Shown: positions 45,571-55,339, counted from the first letter of the stretch. The stretch: DNA of 64,000 bases from Roseateles sp. YR242 (GCF_900109745.1 NZ_FOAV01000006.1:1-64000), one strand, 5' to 3'. Numbers and translations: made by a program. The notes: generated from the sequence alone by a model not told the origin.

Positions 45571-45610
45571 CACCGGCCTCTACGGGCCTCTACGGGCCTC
45601 TACGGGCCAC
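45571..45610. repeat. 10-bp tandem repeat between cheR and the acidic gene
   Basis: Units of TACGGGCCTC in exact 10-bp register (two perfect copies at 45581-45600, plus diverged units on both sides). Non-coding. It resembles in period the two repeats at 26941-27040 but not in sequence. Confidence 0.7.
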
Positions 45611-45664
45611 GATCAGCCTCCACTGGGCCCTCGGTGGGCCTCCAAGCGAGCTTTCGAGCAGCCT

Positions 45665-46561
45665 TTAACCGGGGCTGCGCCGCTGATAGATGCGTTCGTG
45701 GGGTGCCACTTCCGAGAAATCATCAGCATGAGCCGAGAAACGAATCGTCTCCCGTGCCCCCAACCCCAGGAAGCCGTGCCGGCACAGCGCCTCGCTAAAA
45801 AGACCGATGGACCGGTCCTGCAGCGCCCGGTTGAAATAGATCAGCACATTGCGGCAGGACACCAGTTGCACCTCCGCGAACACGCTGTCGGTGGAGAGGC
45901 TGTGATCACTGAACACAATGCGCTCCTTGAGCGACTTGTCCATCAGGATGTGGTCATACGCCGCCGTGTAGTGCTCGGACAACGAGCCCTTGCCGCCGGA
46001 AAGCCGATGGTTCTCCGTGAACCCGGGCACCAGGTCGGTCCGGTACACCCCCGCCTGCGCCTGCGTCAGTGCCTCCTGGCTGATGTCGGTGGCATAAATC
46101 AGCGTGCGCTCCAGCAGCCCTTCCTCCTTCATGAGGATGGCCAGCGAATAAGCCTCCTCGCCACTGCTGCAACCCGCCACCCAGAGCTTGAGCGACGGGT
46201 AGGTGCGCAGCACCGGCACCACCTGCTCACGCAGGGCCCGAAAGTACTCCGGGTCGCGGAACATCTCGCTCACCTGCACGGTCAGATCGCGCAACACCGA
46301 GCGGAACACTTCCGGCTCGCGCAGCAGTTGCCCCTGCAGCATCGACAGCGTCGGGCACTCAAAGCGCTGCATGGACGCCTTGAGCCGGCGCCGCAGCGAG
46401 GTGGGCGCGTAGTCGCGAAAATCGTAGTGATAACGCAGGTAGATGGCTTCGAGAATGAGCTTGACCTCGATGTCCAGCTCGGCATTCACCTCGCCATGGG
46501 CCTCGCCATACACCTCGTGGTTCACCCCTTTGTTCATCCCTTTGTTCATCCCGCCGCTCAC
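45665..46561 (-). CDS. CheR-type methyltransferase
   Basis: 298-aa SAM-dependent glutamate methyltransferase of the CheR family. An N-terminal repeat MNKGMNKG and HGEVNAELD precede the helical CheR_N domain (YLRYHYDFRDYAPTSLRRRL, residues 40-60). The SAM domain has KLWVAGCSSGEEAYSLAIL (about residue 122) and LVSCRNVLIYF near residue 235. No chemoreceptor, cheW or cheB is nearby. It is preceded by the triple-receiver kinase (25-bp gap), so it probably modifies or relays to a non-chemotaxis signalling system. Confidence 0.88.
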   Translation of the reverse strand: MSGGMNKGMNKGVNHEVYGEAHGEVNAELDIEVKLILEAIYLRYHYDFRDYAPTSLRRRLKASMQRFECPTLSMLQGQLLREPEVFRSVLRDLTVQVSEMFRDPEYFRALREQVVPVLRTYPSLKLWVAGCSSGEEAYSLAILMKEEGLLERTLIYATDISQEALTQAQAGVYRTDLVPGFTENHRLSGGKGSLSEHYTAAYDHILMDKSLKERIVFSDHSLSTDSVFAEVQLVSCRNVLIYFNRALQDRSIGLFSEALCRHGFLGLGARETIRFSAHADDFSEVAPHERIYQRRSPG

Positions 46562-46586
46562 GCGTCCGTCCTCATCCGCTCAAGCC

Positions 46587-49500
46587 TCAACGCGGCATCC
46601 ACACGCGGACCAGCGAGAGCAGTTTCTCGATGTCCAGGGGCTTGGCGATGTAGTCATTCGCGCCAGCGGCCATGCACTTTTCCTGGTCATCCTTCATGGC
46701 CTTGGCCGTCAGCGCGATGATGGGCAGACGCCGCCATTGCGGGCGTTCACGGATGGCGCGCATGGCGGTGTAGCCATCCATCTCCGGCATCATGATGTCC
46801 ATCAGCACAAGGTCGATCGGCGGCTTGCCGCCGCCCTCCACCTGGGCGGGCGAGGCGGATTCTCCCAGGCGGTCCAATGCCTCGCGCCCGTTGCGGGCGA
46901 TCTCCACCTTCACCCCCTTGGGCTCCAGCACGGCAGACAGGGCGAAGATGTTGCGCACATCGTCCTCCACCACCAGCACGCGCCGGCCTTCCAGCATGTT
47001 GTCCCGGGCGCGGACTTCCTTGAGCATGCGTTGGCGCTCCGGCGGCAACTGGGCTTCCACCTGGTGGAGGAACAGTGTCACCTCATCCAGGAGCCGCTCC
47101 GGCGAGCGTGCGCCCTTGATGATGATGGAACGCGAGTAGCGCCGCAGCTGGGTCTCCTGCAGCGGCGTGAGGTTGTGGCCGGTATAGACGATCACCGGAG
47201 GGAAGGCCACGTCTTCCTGCAACGCCATCTGGTCCAGCAGCTCGAAGCCGCTCATGTCTGGCAGGTGCAAATCCATCACCATGCAGTCGAAGGTGGTGGT
47301 GCGCAGCGCTGCCAGGGCCTCGGCGGCCGTGGCCACGCCCTGGATGTGCACGTCGTCGGCGGCCAGCAGGTGGCGGATGCTGTCCAGCTGGCGCGCATCG
47401 TCTTCCACCACCAGCACCCGGCGCATGCGTTGCGAGAACTTGGCTTCCAGCCGGTGCAGCGCCGCCTCCAGCTCGTCGCGCTTGACCGGCTTGAGCGCAT
47501 AACCGATAGCGCCCCGCTCCAGCGCCTCATGCGAATAGTCCGCCACCGAGGCCACGTGCACAGGGATGTGGCGCGTCAGCGGGTCGCGCTTGAGGCGGTC
47601 CAGCACCCCGAGGCCGGAGTGGTCCGGCAGGTTCATGTCCAGCAGGATGGCGCTGGGCGCGTAGCGCTGCGCCACGCCCAGGCCGTTCTCGGCGTTGTGC
47701 GCCATCAGGCAAAGGAACCCCATCTCGCGGATCAGGTCACGCAGGATGGCGGCAAAGCGTTCGTCATCCTCGATCACGAGGATGGAGCGCGAGCCCGGCA
47801 CCCAACGCAGCCGGTCATCGTCCAGCTGCGGCAGGCGCGCTTCCGGCGTCGCAGGCGCGGGCTCGTGGACCCGTCCGTCCACGCCGCCTCCGCCAGCACC
47901 ACCTCCGCCACCACCGCCGCCACCAGGCGCCGCCACAGCTGCGCCAGCGCTGGTGGCCGTTGCGGACAGCATGGCAGGTGGCGCGTTCAACGGCGCGAAC
48001 GACGATGCGGCCGGCGGCTCCGCCGGTGAGAGGGGCCGCGGGCGATCAGCATCTGCCGGCGCTTCGTGGAACTGCGGCAGCACCAAGCTGAAGGTGCTGC
48101 CGTGGCCGGGCGCGCTTTCCAGATAGATGTCGCCGCCCAGCAGGCGAGCCAGGTCGCGGGAAATGGACAGGCCCAGGCCGGTGCCGCCGTACTTGCGGTG
48201 CGTGCTGCCGTCGGCCTGACGGAAGGCTTCGAAGATCTGCGCCTGCTGTTCCGGTGCAATGCCGATGCCGGTGTCTTTCACCGCAAACACCAGCCGACCG
48301 TCCGCCGTGCCGCCCACTTCCATGCGCACGGAGCCCTTGTCGGTGAACTTGAGTGCGTTGGAGAGCAGGTTCTTCAGCACCTGGCTGATGCGACTCTCAT
48401 CGGTCTCCAACCACTCCGGCGCACCGGGCAGCATCTGCAGACCGAAGGCCAGGTTGCGCTGGGTGGCCACCGGCGCAAAGGTCTGCGTCAGTTGTTGCAG
48501 CAGCCGATGCACCGGCAGGCGCTCGATCTGCACCTCCACCTTGCCGGCCTCGATCTTGGAGAGATCCAGGATGTCGTTGATCAACGCCAGCAGATCATTG
48601 CCTGCGGAAGTGATGGTCTCGGCAAACCGCACCTGCTCGGTGCTCAGGTTGCCGTCCTTGTTATCCGCCAGCAGCTTGGCCAGGATCAGCGTGGAGTTCA
48701 AGGGAGTGCGCAATTCGTGGCTCATGTTGGCCAGGAATTCACTCTTGTATTGGTTGGAGCGCTCCAGCGCATCGGCCCGTTCGGTCAGCAGGCCCTGGGC
48801 CTGTTCCAACTCGGCGCGCTGCATTTCCAGCTGCTTGGCCTGCTCTTCCAGCTGAGCATTGCTCTGTTCCAGCTCGGTTTGCTGATATTCCAGGCGCAAC
48901 TGCGATTCGCGCAGGGCGCGGCCCTGCTCTTCCAGCTCTTCGTTGCTGGCGCGCAGCTCTTCCTGCTGGGCCTGCAGCTCTTCGGACTGGCGGCGGCTCT
49001 CTTCGAGCAGCGCCTCCAGGCGGCTACGGTCCTTGGCGGCGCGCAGCGCCATGGCCACGGATTCCGCCACCCGCGCCAACAGCTCCCGCTCGGGTTCACC
49101 GACTGCATGCAGGTAGCCCAGTTCCACGGCCGATTGCACGCCACCATCCAGACCCGCCGGGCCAATCAGCAATTCACGTGCATTGGCCTTGCCAAGCGCC
49201 GAAGCGACGGTGAAGTAGTCCTGCGGCAGATTCTTCAGGTGGGTCGGGCGGCGGTCGCGAACCGCCTGGCCCAAGAGGCTTTCGCCGCTGCGCACCACCG
49301 GGGGCGTGTCGGGCTCACCCGGCAGTGCATAGCCTGCCACCCGCTGGAAGCGCCCGTCTTCCTGCGCGACATAAAAGGCACCCACCTGCGCACGGGTGTA
49401 GCGCGCCAGGAAATTGATGACGATCTCGCCCAGGCGCTCGACATGGGGGTCGCCCTGCAGCTCCACGCCCAACGCGGCCTGCCCGGCCTTGAGCCATTCC

Positions 49501-50186
49501 TCGGTCTTGTTGGCCCGGTAACTGCGGGTCGTGAGCACCATGGCCACCAGCACCAGTACCAGCAGCAGTCCGGACCCTCCCCACATCATCCATTGGGTCT
49601 GCAGCACAGCGGCATCCCAGGTCTCGCGGCGTGTGGCGGCGCGTTCACGCTCCTCGCGTTCCATCTCGCCCAGCACTGTGCGGATGCGGTCCATCAGGAT
49701 GCGGCCCCGGTCACCTTGCACGGTCGCGAGTGCATCGACGCGGTCGCCCCGGCGACGCATGTCGATGGTTTCCTGCATCTCCGCCAGCTTGGTCTTGTAG
49801 AGCATCTCCACCGTATCCAGACGTCCCCGCTGGGGGGCGTTGTCCAGCCAGCCTGCGCGCAGACGCTGTACGGCTGTGGGCAAGGTGATCTGGGCGGTGT
49901 TGAAGGGCAGCAGATAGCTGTCGGTGCCCGTAATGAGATAGCCACGCTGCCCGGTCTCTGCATCCTTCATCGCAGAACCCAGCGCCTGGATCTGCTCCTG
50001 CACCTCCAGCGTGCGAGCCATCGCGTCCGCCGTGGCGGACTGGGCCTGCTGCGAGCGCCACGACATCAGCGCCGTCATCAAGATGGTCAGGATGGCGAGC
50101 GAAAATCCCAGCACGGTGGGTGCCGGGAGCCAGCGGATCCGGTGCAGGGCCAGATCCGTATCTTTATCCGAGGTCGATGTCGTCAT
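46587..50186 (-). CDS. Hybrid histidine kinase: CHASE3-GAF-kinase with three receivers
   Basis: 1199 aa from ATG 50186 (a TTG at 50195 is possible). Order: membrane helix (25-45), CHASE3 periplasmic domain ([20 protein letters not shown]), second helix near residue 195, GAF domain (about 230-390), long Gln/Glu-rich coiled coil (390-500), HisKA with [16 protein letters not shown], and HATPase_c ([36 protein letters not shown]). A Gly-rich linker then leads to three receivers ([60 protein letters not shown]), all with phospho-Asp. Such multi-receiver kinases run phosphorelays or phosphate sinks. Pairs with the cheR gene downstream. Confidence 0.9.
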   Translation of the reverse strand: MTTSTSDKDTDLALHRIRWLPAPTVLGFSLAILTILMTALMSWRSQQAQSATADAMARTLEVQEQIQALGSAMKDAETGQRGYLITGTDSYLLPFNTAQITLPTAVQRLRAGWLDNAPQRGRLDTVEMLYKTKLAEMQETIDMRRRGDRVDALATVQGDRGRILMDRIRTVLGEMEREERERAATRRETWDAAVLQTQWMMWGGSGLLLVLVLVAMVLTTRSYRANKTEEWLKAGQAALGVELQGDPHVERLGEIVINFLARYTRAQVGAFYVAQEDGRFQRVAGYALPGEPDTPPVVRSGESLLGQAVRDRRPTHLKNLPQDYFTVASALGKANARELLIGPAGLDGGVQSAVELGYLHAVGEPERELLARVAESVAMALRAAKDRSRLEALLEESRRQSEELQAQQEELRASNEELEEQGRALRESQLRLEYQQTELEQSNAQLEEQAKQLEMQRAELEQAQGLLTERADALERSNQYKSEFLANMSHELRTPLNSTLILAKLLADNKDGNLSTEQVRFAETITSAGNDLLALINDILDLSKIEAGKVEVQIERLPVHRLLQQLTQTFAPVATQRNLAFGLQMLPGAPEWLETDESRISQVLKNLLSNALKFTDKGSVRMEVGGTADGRLVFAVKDTGIGIAPEQQAQIFEAFRQADGSTHRKYGGTGLGLSISRDLARLLGGDIYLESAPGHGSTFSLVLPQFHEAPADADRPRPLSPAEPPAASSFAPLNAPPAMLSATATSAGAAVAAPGGGGGGGGGAGGGGVDGRVHEPAPATPEARLPQLDDDRLRWVPGSRSILVIEDDERFAAILRDLIREMGFLCLMAHNAENGLGVAQRYAPSAILLDMNLPDHSGLGVLDRLKRDPLTRHIPVHVASVADYSHEALERGAIGYALKPVKRDELEAALHRLEAKFSQRMRRVLVVEDDARQLDSIRHLLAADDVHIQGVATAAEALAALRTTTFDCMVMDLHLPDMSGFELLDQMALQEDVAFPPVIVYTGHNLTPLQETQLRRYSRSIIIKGARSPERLLDEVTLFLHQVEAQLPPERQRMLKEVRARDNMLEGRRVLVVEDDVRNIFALSAVLEPKGVKVEIARNGREALDRLGESASPAQVEGGGKPPIDLVLMDIMMPEMDGYTAMRAIRERPQWRRLPIIALTAKAMKDDQEKCMAAGANDYIAKPLDIEKLLSLVRVWMPR

Positions 50187-50267
50187 GGGAGGCAAGAAAG
50201 CGGCTCAGCCGTGAGGGAGCGCATCCTAGCCTGTCCTCCTCGGGCATTACCTGATGATGGTGGGGCT

Positions 50268-51095
50268 TCAGATGCGTGGCTCGCCCCGTCCGTTGACCGT
50301 GATGGTGGAACCCGGGCGCTGCGTGGTCTGCACGGTGTGCTCCTGACCGCGGAAGCGGTAGGTCACATCCCAGTAGGCCGGCGTGCCGCCGTCCGGGCCG
50401 TTGGTGCAACGTTGCACATTGCGGGTGTCGTTGCGGTTCACATTGCTGCCCACGACGGCGCCGCCGACCGCACCCGCCGCCGTGGCGATGTCTCGGCCGC
50501 TGCCGCCACCGAACTGGTGGCCCAGAATGCCGCCCAGCACGCCACCCACCACCGCGCCACCCACGTTGGGCCGGTCGCGCACTTCCTGCTGGTCGATCCA
50601 GCAGCGACGGCTGGACTCGCCCATCACGGCATGCACCGAGGTCACCTGCGCCTGGTAGAGCGACTCATCGCCGCGACGGTAATAGCTGGGTTGCGGCTCC
50701 GGGCTGTAGCGGTTGTCGTCGACACGATCGTCCCGGCCCACCACTCGGGCCGAGCTGATGCGGTTGTCCAGCCCCATCGAGCTGAGCGACGGGTAGCTAC
50801 CGGGACGCAGCACGCGGCAACTGCCGCCAAAGCGCGTATCGGTACAGACTTCCCAGCGTTCACCCCGCACCTCCACCGAAGAAGCGCGGTCGTTAAAGCC
50901 CACGCTGTTCATCTGGTCGAGCTGATGCTCCGAGGCCACCGAGCGGCCGCGAAAGTTCTCGTTCTCGTAGAAAGTGATGTCGGCCATGGCATGGCCGGCC
51001 AGGCACGCCAGCGCCGCTGCAGCGGCACAGCGCAGTGCGGCACGGTGGCGGACGGGCGTCGAATGTTGGGTCGTCGAATTGATCTTGATCGTCAT
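50268..51095 (-). CDS. Exported beta/gamma-crystallin plus glycine-zipper protein
   Basis: 275 aa. Signal peptide with cleavage after HAMA (about residue 38). Residues 39-120 hold two Greek-key motifs of the beta/gamma-crystallin fold (ITFYENENFRGRSVAS; EVCTDTRFGGSCRVLRPGSY), which may bind Ca2+. The second half contains a glycine-zipper hairpin (GGAVVGGVLGGILGHQFGGG and TAAGAVGGAVVGS, residues 178-225) of the type found in outer-membrane glycine-zipper proteins, and a C-terminal YWDVTYRFRGQEHTVQ segment. Probably periplasmic/outer-membrane stress or structural protein. Confidence 0.82.
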   Translation of the reverse strand: MTIKINSTTQHSTPVRHRAALRCAAAAALACLAGHAMADITFYENENFRGRSVASEHQLDQMNSVGFNDRASSVEVRGERWEVCTDTRFGGSCRVLRPGSYPSLSSMGLDNRISSARVVGRDDRVDDNRYSPEPQPSYYRRGDESLYQAQVTSVHAVMGESSRRCWIDQQEVRDRPNVGGAVVGGVLGGILGHQFGGGSGRDIATAAGAVGGAVVGSNVNRNDTRNVQRCTNGPDGGTPAYWDVTYRFRGQEHTVQTTQRPGSTITVNGRGEPRI

Positions 51096-51227
51096 GGCTT
51101 GTCCCCTTGGAGGGTTTTCCGGACTTTCACATTAGCGTCCGGGGACAAGAATCGTCTGTCGGTGGAAGTGGGCCGCGGCTGTAGGACACGGCCCGCCCTG
51201 CCCCGCGCCCCCCGCTCATGGCCAGGT

Positions 51228-52412
51228 TCACGATTTTTCGGCCTGATGCCGGGGCAGCAGCAATTCCAGCAATGTGCCCTGGCGCTGGCGGGAGCCACCG
51301 ATCAGGGATCCGCCATGCGCCCGCGCGATACGTTCGGGTTCTTCCAGCCCGGGGCCCACATGGGGAGAGGCCATGCCGGAGACCGGCTCGTGCCCGCCAA
51401 ACAGATGGATGGCGGCCTCAGGCGACAGCACGTTGTCGAAGTTGATGCGCAGCATCAGCGAGCGGTGGGCGCTGCCATCCACCTGGATGCGGATGGCGGA
51501 GTCGCCGGCATGCGTTGCCGCCTGCATCAGCAACTGGTCGATCGCGCGGGCCAGCAGGTCGTGGTCGAAGTCGCCCGTCGTGTCGCCAACGCGGTCGAAG
51601 TCGGGCGGCGCCCACAGCACCGCCTGATTGCTCTCCAGGTCCAGGCGCTGAGCCGCCAGCACGGCCAGGTCGCCCCGGCGCGGATGGACCTGCAGCAACT
51701 CGCAAGGCCGTTGGGCCAGGCTGCCCAGGTGATCCACCTGGCGTCCCAGCAGCGTCGCGGCAGCCTTCATGCGGATACCGGCCTTTTGCAGCGTCGGCTG
51801 TTCGCTCTGGCGGATCAGCAGTTCGGCGTTCAGCATCATCACCGAGAGCGGCCCGCGAATGTCGTGGGAGAGTGCACTGAGCATCAGCGCATTGACCCGG
51901 GCCAGACGTTCCTGGTCCTCGATGCGTTCGGCCAGCAGTTGGCGCTGGCGATGCAGGTCGGCAAACACCACGACCTTGCTGCGCAGCACATGCGCGTCCA
52001 CCGGCTTGTAGATGAAATCCACCGCGCCGGCCTCGTAGCCCTTGAAACTGCGCTGCGTTTCCCGGGCACCGGCGGTCAGGAAGATGATCGGGACGTGGCG
52101 GGTACGTTCCGTGCCCCGCATCAGTTCCGCCAGGGCAAAGCCATCCATGCCCGGCATCTGCACATCCAGCAAGGCCAACATCACTTCATGCGTCAGCAGC
52201 AGCTCCAGCGCCGCCGGACCGGACGAAGCCGTCAGCACTTGCAGCCCGGGCTCCAGCCCATCCGCCAGCAGGGCCTTCATCGCCAGCAGGTTCTGGGGCT
52301 TGTCGTCCACCACCAGCACATTCATCGCGCGTCGCGCCGACACGTCTCCCACCCCGCGGCCGCCGTCGAGGATTCTTTCATCCACCACATCCGTCTCCCA
52401 ATCAAGCGTCAT
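51228..52412 (-). CDS. Receiver-histidine kinase protein with degenerate ATP-binding domain
   Basis: 394 aa (or 365 from MNVLVVDDK). The N-terminal receiver is intact (VLVVDDKPQN, LALLDVQMPGMDG, FIYKPVDAH). HisKA follows with phospho-His in ALSHDIRGPLSVMM (about residue 190). The last 180 residues have the HATPase layout but weak motifs: the N-box reads LLMQAATHA, with Gln for the conserved Asn, and no DxGxG box is visible. It may not bind ATP well and could serve as a phosphotransfer or scaffold. Divergent from the stressosome operon at 52618 across a 205-bp spacer with a perfect dyad. Confidence 0.8.
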   Translation of the reverse strand: MTLDWETDVVDERILDGGRGVGDVSARRAMNVLVVDDKPQNLLAMKALLADGLEPGLQVLTASSGPAALELLLTHEVMLALLDVQMPGMDGFALAELMRGTERTRHVPIIFLTAGARETQRSFKGYEAGAVDFIYKPVDAHVLRSKVVVFADLHRQRQLLAERIEDQERLARVNALMLSALSHDIRGPLSVMMLNAELLIRQSEQPTLQKAGIRMKAAATLLGRQVDHLGSLAQRPCELLQVHPRRGDLAVLAAQRLDLESNQAVLWAPPDFDRVGDTTGDFDHDLLARAIDQLLMQAATHAGDSAIRIQVDGSAHRSLMLRINFDNVLSPEAAIHLFGGHEPVSGMASPHVGPGLEEPERIARAHGGSLIGGSRQRQGTLLELLLPRHQAEKS

Positions 52413-52431
52413 CTCGTCATTCGTCTGTCAT

Positions 52432-52448
52432 GTGCGGTAACCCACCGC
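52432..52448. promoter_or_regulatory. Dyad in the spacer upstream of the stressosome operon
   Basis: TGCGGT-AACCC-ACCGCA is a perfect 6-bp dyad with a 5-nt spacer, 170 bp before rsbR and 20 bp before the divergent receiver-kinase start. It could be an operator for either transcript. No matching sigma consensus is identified. Confidence 0.35.
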
Positions 52449-52617
52449 AAAAACTACCAGGGCAACGGGCGTGCCCGCACTAACCTGGGACATACCCGCA
52501 GATGACCCGCGCCCGGGTGGGGAGGATACCGGGGGTAACATCCCGGCCGCTCTGCCCCCCCTCCCCAAACCTTGTGGCACGCCCATGCAGCGTCGCCCTT
52601 TTCATCCCGAGGAATCC

Positions 52618-53496
52618 ATGAACCAACACAGCGCCGCAGTTCAAGACCTGTTGTCCACGCACAAGGACCAGGTGCTCGCGGAGTGGCAGGATGAATTGCG
52701 CACGACCGGGGGCGGCCGGGCGCTGCACACCGAAGTGCGCGAGACCGGTGAACTGCTGGAAGCGTTGCTGGCGGGGGTGCGCAGCAGCGGCGGCATCGAG
52801 GATTTCGAAGGTGCGGGCTGGGCCCGGCTCAGAGAGCTGCTGTCCGCCCTATCGGCCTCGCGCGCCGCGCAGGGTTCCACGGCGGCAGACACCAGCCGCT
52901 TCGTGCTGGCCTTGAAGAAGCCTCTGTTCTTTGGCCTGCAACGCCTGCTCGGCAAGCAGCCCGAGGTGCTGGTGAGCGCCACCTGGGAGCTGTCCACGCT
53001 GCTGGACACCATGGCCCAGTTCACCGTCACCACCTACCAGCGCAGCCGCGAAGAGGTCATCGTGCGCCAGCAACAGGAACTGCTGGAACTCTCCACCCCC
53101 GTGGTCAAGCTGTGGGAAGGTGTGCTGGCGGTGCCCATGATCGGCACGCTGGACAGTGGCCGTACCCAACTGGTGATGGAAGCACTGCTGGAACGCATCG
53201 TGGACACGGGCTCGGCCCTGGCCATCATCGACATCACCGGCGTGCCGACCGTGGATACGCTGGTGGCCCAGCATCTGCTCAAGACCGTCACTGCCATCCG
53301 CCTGATGGGCGCGGACTGCATCATCAGCGGCATCCGCCCGCAGATCGCACAGACCATCGTGCACCTGGGCATTGACCTGGAAGGCATCACCACCAAGGCG
53401 ACCCTGGCGGACGCACTGGCCGTGGCGCTCAAGCGCACCGGTTTCGTGGTCTCCCGCACCAAGCCTGGCACCGGCGCCACGGGCCTGGCAGGCTGA
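52618..53496 (+). CDS. rsbR: Stressosome sensor RsbR (RsbRD_N domain plus STAS)
   Basis: 292 aa from MNQHSAAVQDLLSTHKDQVL at 52618, with GAGGAA upstream; the open frame extends further but the RBS fixes the start. Residues 1-150 resemble the RsbRD_N sensor (helical, globin-like, no haem motif). Residues 160-285 are the STAS domain (PVVKLWEGVLAVPMIGTLDS; IIDITGVPTVDTLVAQHLL). The two Thr in this ITGVPTVDT stretch are the candidates for RsbT phosphorylation. RsbR paralogs build the outer turrets of the stressosome shell with RsbS. First gene of a tightly packed operon. Confidence 0.93.
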   Translation: MNQHSAAVQDLLSTHKDQVLAEWQDELRTTGGGRALHTEVRETGELLEALLAGVRSSGGIEDFEGAGWARLRELLSALSASRAAQGSTAADTSRFVLALKKPLFFGLQRLLGKQPEVLVSATWELSTLLDTMAQFTVTTYQRSREEVIVRQQQELLELSTPVVKLWEGVLAVPMIGTLDSGRTQLVMEALLERIVDTGSALAIIDITGVPTVDTLVAQHLLKTVTAIRLMGADCIISGIRPQIAQTIVHLGIDLEGITTKATLADALAVALKRTGFVVSRTKPGTGATGLAG

Positions 53497-53497
53497 T

Positions 53498-53881
53498 ATG
53501 CAGCGCATCCCCATTCTCCAGATGGGTCGCCATCTGCTGGTGACCATCCAGGTGGACCTCGAGGACCAGACGGCCCTCGCCCTGCAGGACGACCTGGCCA
53601 ACAAGATCCAGAACGCTGGCGCCTCCGGCGTGCTGATCGACATCTCCGCGCTGGAGATCGTCGACTCCTTCATCGGCCGCATGCTGGCCAACATCTCGGG
53701 CATCGCCCGGGTGCTGGGCGCCACATCGGTGGTGGTGGGCATGCAGCCGGCGGTGGCCATCACCCTGGTGGAGCTCGGCCTCTCCCTGGAAGGCGTACGC
53801 ACGGCGCTCAACGTGGAACGCGGCATGCAACTGCTTCAGCAATCTGATGAGGAGCAGCCCGATGAATCCGACCACGCTTGA
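53498..53881 (+). CDS. rsbS: Stressosome core scaffold RsbS (STAS)
   Basis: 127-aa single STAS domain, starting MQRIPILQMGRHLLVTIQVD at 53498, one base after the rsbR stop. The phospho-site region VLIDISALEIVDSFIGR (about residue 50-66) matches RsbS, where RsbT phosphorylates a Ser; the Ser in DSFIGR is the likely target. It forms the shell core that sequesters RsbT until phosphorylated. Its 3' end overlaps rsbT by 20 bp. Confidence 0.95.
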   Translation: MQRIPILQMGRHLLVTIQVDLEDQTALALQDDLANKIQNAGASGVLIDISALEIVDSFIGRMLANISGIARVLGATSVVVGMQPAVAITLVELGLSLEGVRTALNVERGMQLLQQSDEEQPDESDHA

Positions 53882-54278
53882 GGCCGACAGCGGCGAGATG
53901 GCCATCCGCAATGAAGCGGACATCGTGCTGGCACGCCAGCAGGTGCGCCGCCTGACGCAGGCGCTGAAATTCAGTCTGGTCGACCAGACCAAGATGATCA
54001 CCGCCGCGAGTGAACTCTCTCGCAACACCCTCATCTACGGGGGCGGTGGGGAGATGGTCTGGAAGCTTCTGCAGCAAGGGGTTCGCAGCGGCCTGCAGTT
54101 GGCCTTCGTTGACCAGGGGCCGGGCATTCCCGACCTGGACCTGGCGCTCAAGGATGGCTGGACCTCCGGCAACGGCATGGGCATGGGCCTGTCCGGCAGC
54201 AAGCGGCTGGTCAATGATTTCCAGCTTGAAACCGAACCCGGCAAAGGGACCCGGGTGACCATCACCCGCTGGAAATAG
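53862..54278 (+). CDS. rsbT: Stressosome switch kinase RsbT
   Basis: 138-aa GHKL-type Ser/Thr kinase, starting MNPTTLEADSGEM at 53862 with GAGGAGC upstream. ATP-binding motifs: N-box ITAASELSRNTLIYGGGGEM, G1 FVDQGPGIPD and G2 GNGMGMGLSGSKRLV. In B. subtilis RsbT phosphorylates RsbR and RsbS under stress and then activates the phosphatase RsbU; here RsbU is absent, so its downstream partner is likely one of the next gene products. Overlaps rsbS by 20 bp. Confidence 0.95.
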   Translation: MNPTTLEADSGEMAIRNEADIVLARQQVRRLTQALKFSLVDQTKMITAASELSRNTLIYGGGGEMVWKLLQQGVRSGLQLAFVDQGPGIPDLDLALKDGWTSGNGMGMGLSGSKRLVNDFQLETEPGKGTRVTITRWK

Positions 54279-54280
54279 GG

Positions 54281-55330
54281 ATGCGACCTCATCAGCGCTT
54301 CCCCATCGAGGATGTCAGCCAGGTGGGCGAAGCGCGCCGGGCGGCCAATGGCTTGGCGCTCGAGCTCGGCTTCGACGAAGCGGCCGCTGGCCGCCTGGCC
54401 CTCATCGTCACCGAACTGGGCACCAACCTGCATCGCCATGTCGGCCCCGGCCGCCAATGCGCGCTGCTGGTGGCGTCCGTGGATGACGAAATCGAGATCC
54501 TCAGCCTTGACCTGGGCGACGGCATGGACGTGGCCCGCTGCCTGCAGGACGGCTACAGCACCGGCGGATCGTCGGGCACCGGCCTGGGCGCCGTACGCCG
54601 CATGGCGCGGCGCTTCGGCGCCTTCTCAGCGCCGGGGCGTGGCACAGTCATCGCCGTGCGTGCCGCAGCAGGCACAAAACACGGCAGCCCAACCGCACCC
54701 TCAGCAGCCCCCTCATCAGCCACTTCACCCGCGTTCGATGTCGCGGGAGTCACGCTCCCAGCCCCCGGCGAGACCGTCAGCGGTGACGCCTGGACGGTGC
54801 GTGTGCTCCCCGACCACTGGCTGCTGCTGGTGGCTGATGGCCTGGGGCATGGCGTGGCCGCCGCCGAGGCCTCGGACCGCATGGTGGAGCTGCTGCACCA
54901 GGCGCCACCGGCGGCAAGCCCCGCGGGCTCGCCGGCCGCCATCCTCGACTATGCGCATGAGCGCCTGCGCGCCACCCGGGGCGCGGCCGTCACGCTGGCC
55001 CGCATGGATGCAGCCCAGCCCCAGCTGCTGTTCGCGGGCGCAGGCAATGTGTCCGGAAGACTCATCTCGGGGGTGTCGGACCGCACGCTGATGGCCCAGC
55101 ATGGCACCTTGGGCCTGCAGGTCCGCCGTTTGCAGGACATCCCCTACGACTGGCCCCCGCATGCCGTGTTCATCCTCCACTCCGACGGCATACAGACCCG
55201 CTGGAAACTGGACGACACGCCCGGTCTCCTTCAGTCTGATCCGGCCGTCATCGCCGGGTGGATTCTGAGAGATCATTGCCGGGGTCGGGACGACGCCACC
55301 GTGGTGGTGGCCCGCCGCAGCTTTTCATGA
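54281..55330 (+). CDS. Fused GHKL-type domain and SpoIIE/PP2C phosphatase, RsbX-like
   Basis: 349 aa, starting two bases after the rsbT stop. The N-terminal 135 residues form a second RsbT/RsbW-like ATPase fold (ALIVTELGTNLHRHV; LGDGMDVARCLQD; STGGSSGTGLGAVRRMARRF). A Ala/Ser/Pro-rich linker (135-160) leads to a PP2C/SpoIIE domain (LLLVADGLGHGVAAAEASD and the C-terminal GRDDATVVVARR with metal-binding Asp). Likely roles are dephosphorylating RsbR/RsbS to reset the shell (RsbX function) or acting on a downstream target. Whether the ATPase half still binds ATP is unclear: its G1 box is atypical. Confidence 0.87.
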   Translation: MRPHQRFPIEDVSQVGEARRAANGLALELGFDEAAAGRLALIVTELGTNLHRHVGPGRQCALLVASVDDEIEILSLDLGDGMDVARCLQDGYSTGGSSGTGLGAVRRMARRFGAFSAPGRGTVIAVRAAAGTKHGSPTAPSAAPSSATSPAFDVAGVTLPAPGETVSGDAWTVRVLPDHWLLLVADGLGHGVAAAEASDRMVELLHQAPPAASPAGSPAAILDYAHERLRATRGAAVTLARMDAAQPQLLFAGAGNVSGRLISGVSDRTLMAQHGTLGLQVRRLQDIPYDWPPHAVFILHSDGIQTRWKLDDTPGLLQSDPAVIAGWILRDHCRGRDDATVVVARRSFS

Positions 55331-55339
55331 CAAGCACCG

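Noticed and set aside
48066-52505. A 1479-codon plus-strand open frame across the kinase genes
   Set aside because: It runs antisense through three clear minus-strand genes; the translation is His/Gln/Arg-rich shadow sequence without domains.
52471-52617. Extended N-terminus for RsbR
   Set aside because: GAGGAA before the ATG at 52618 and the conserved RsbRD_N start fix the shorter form.
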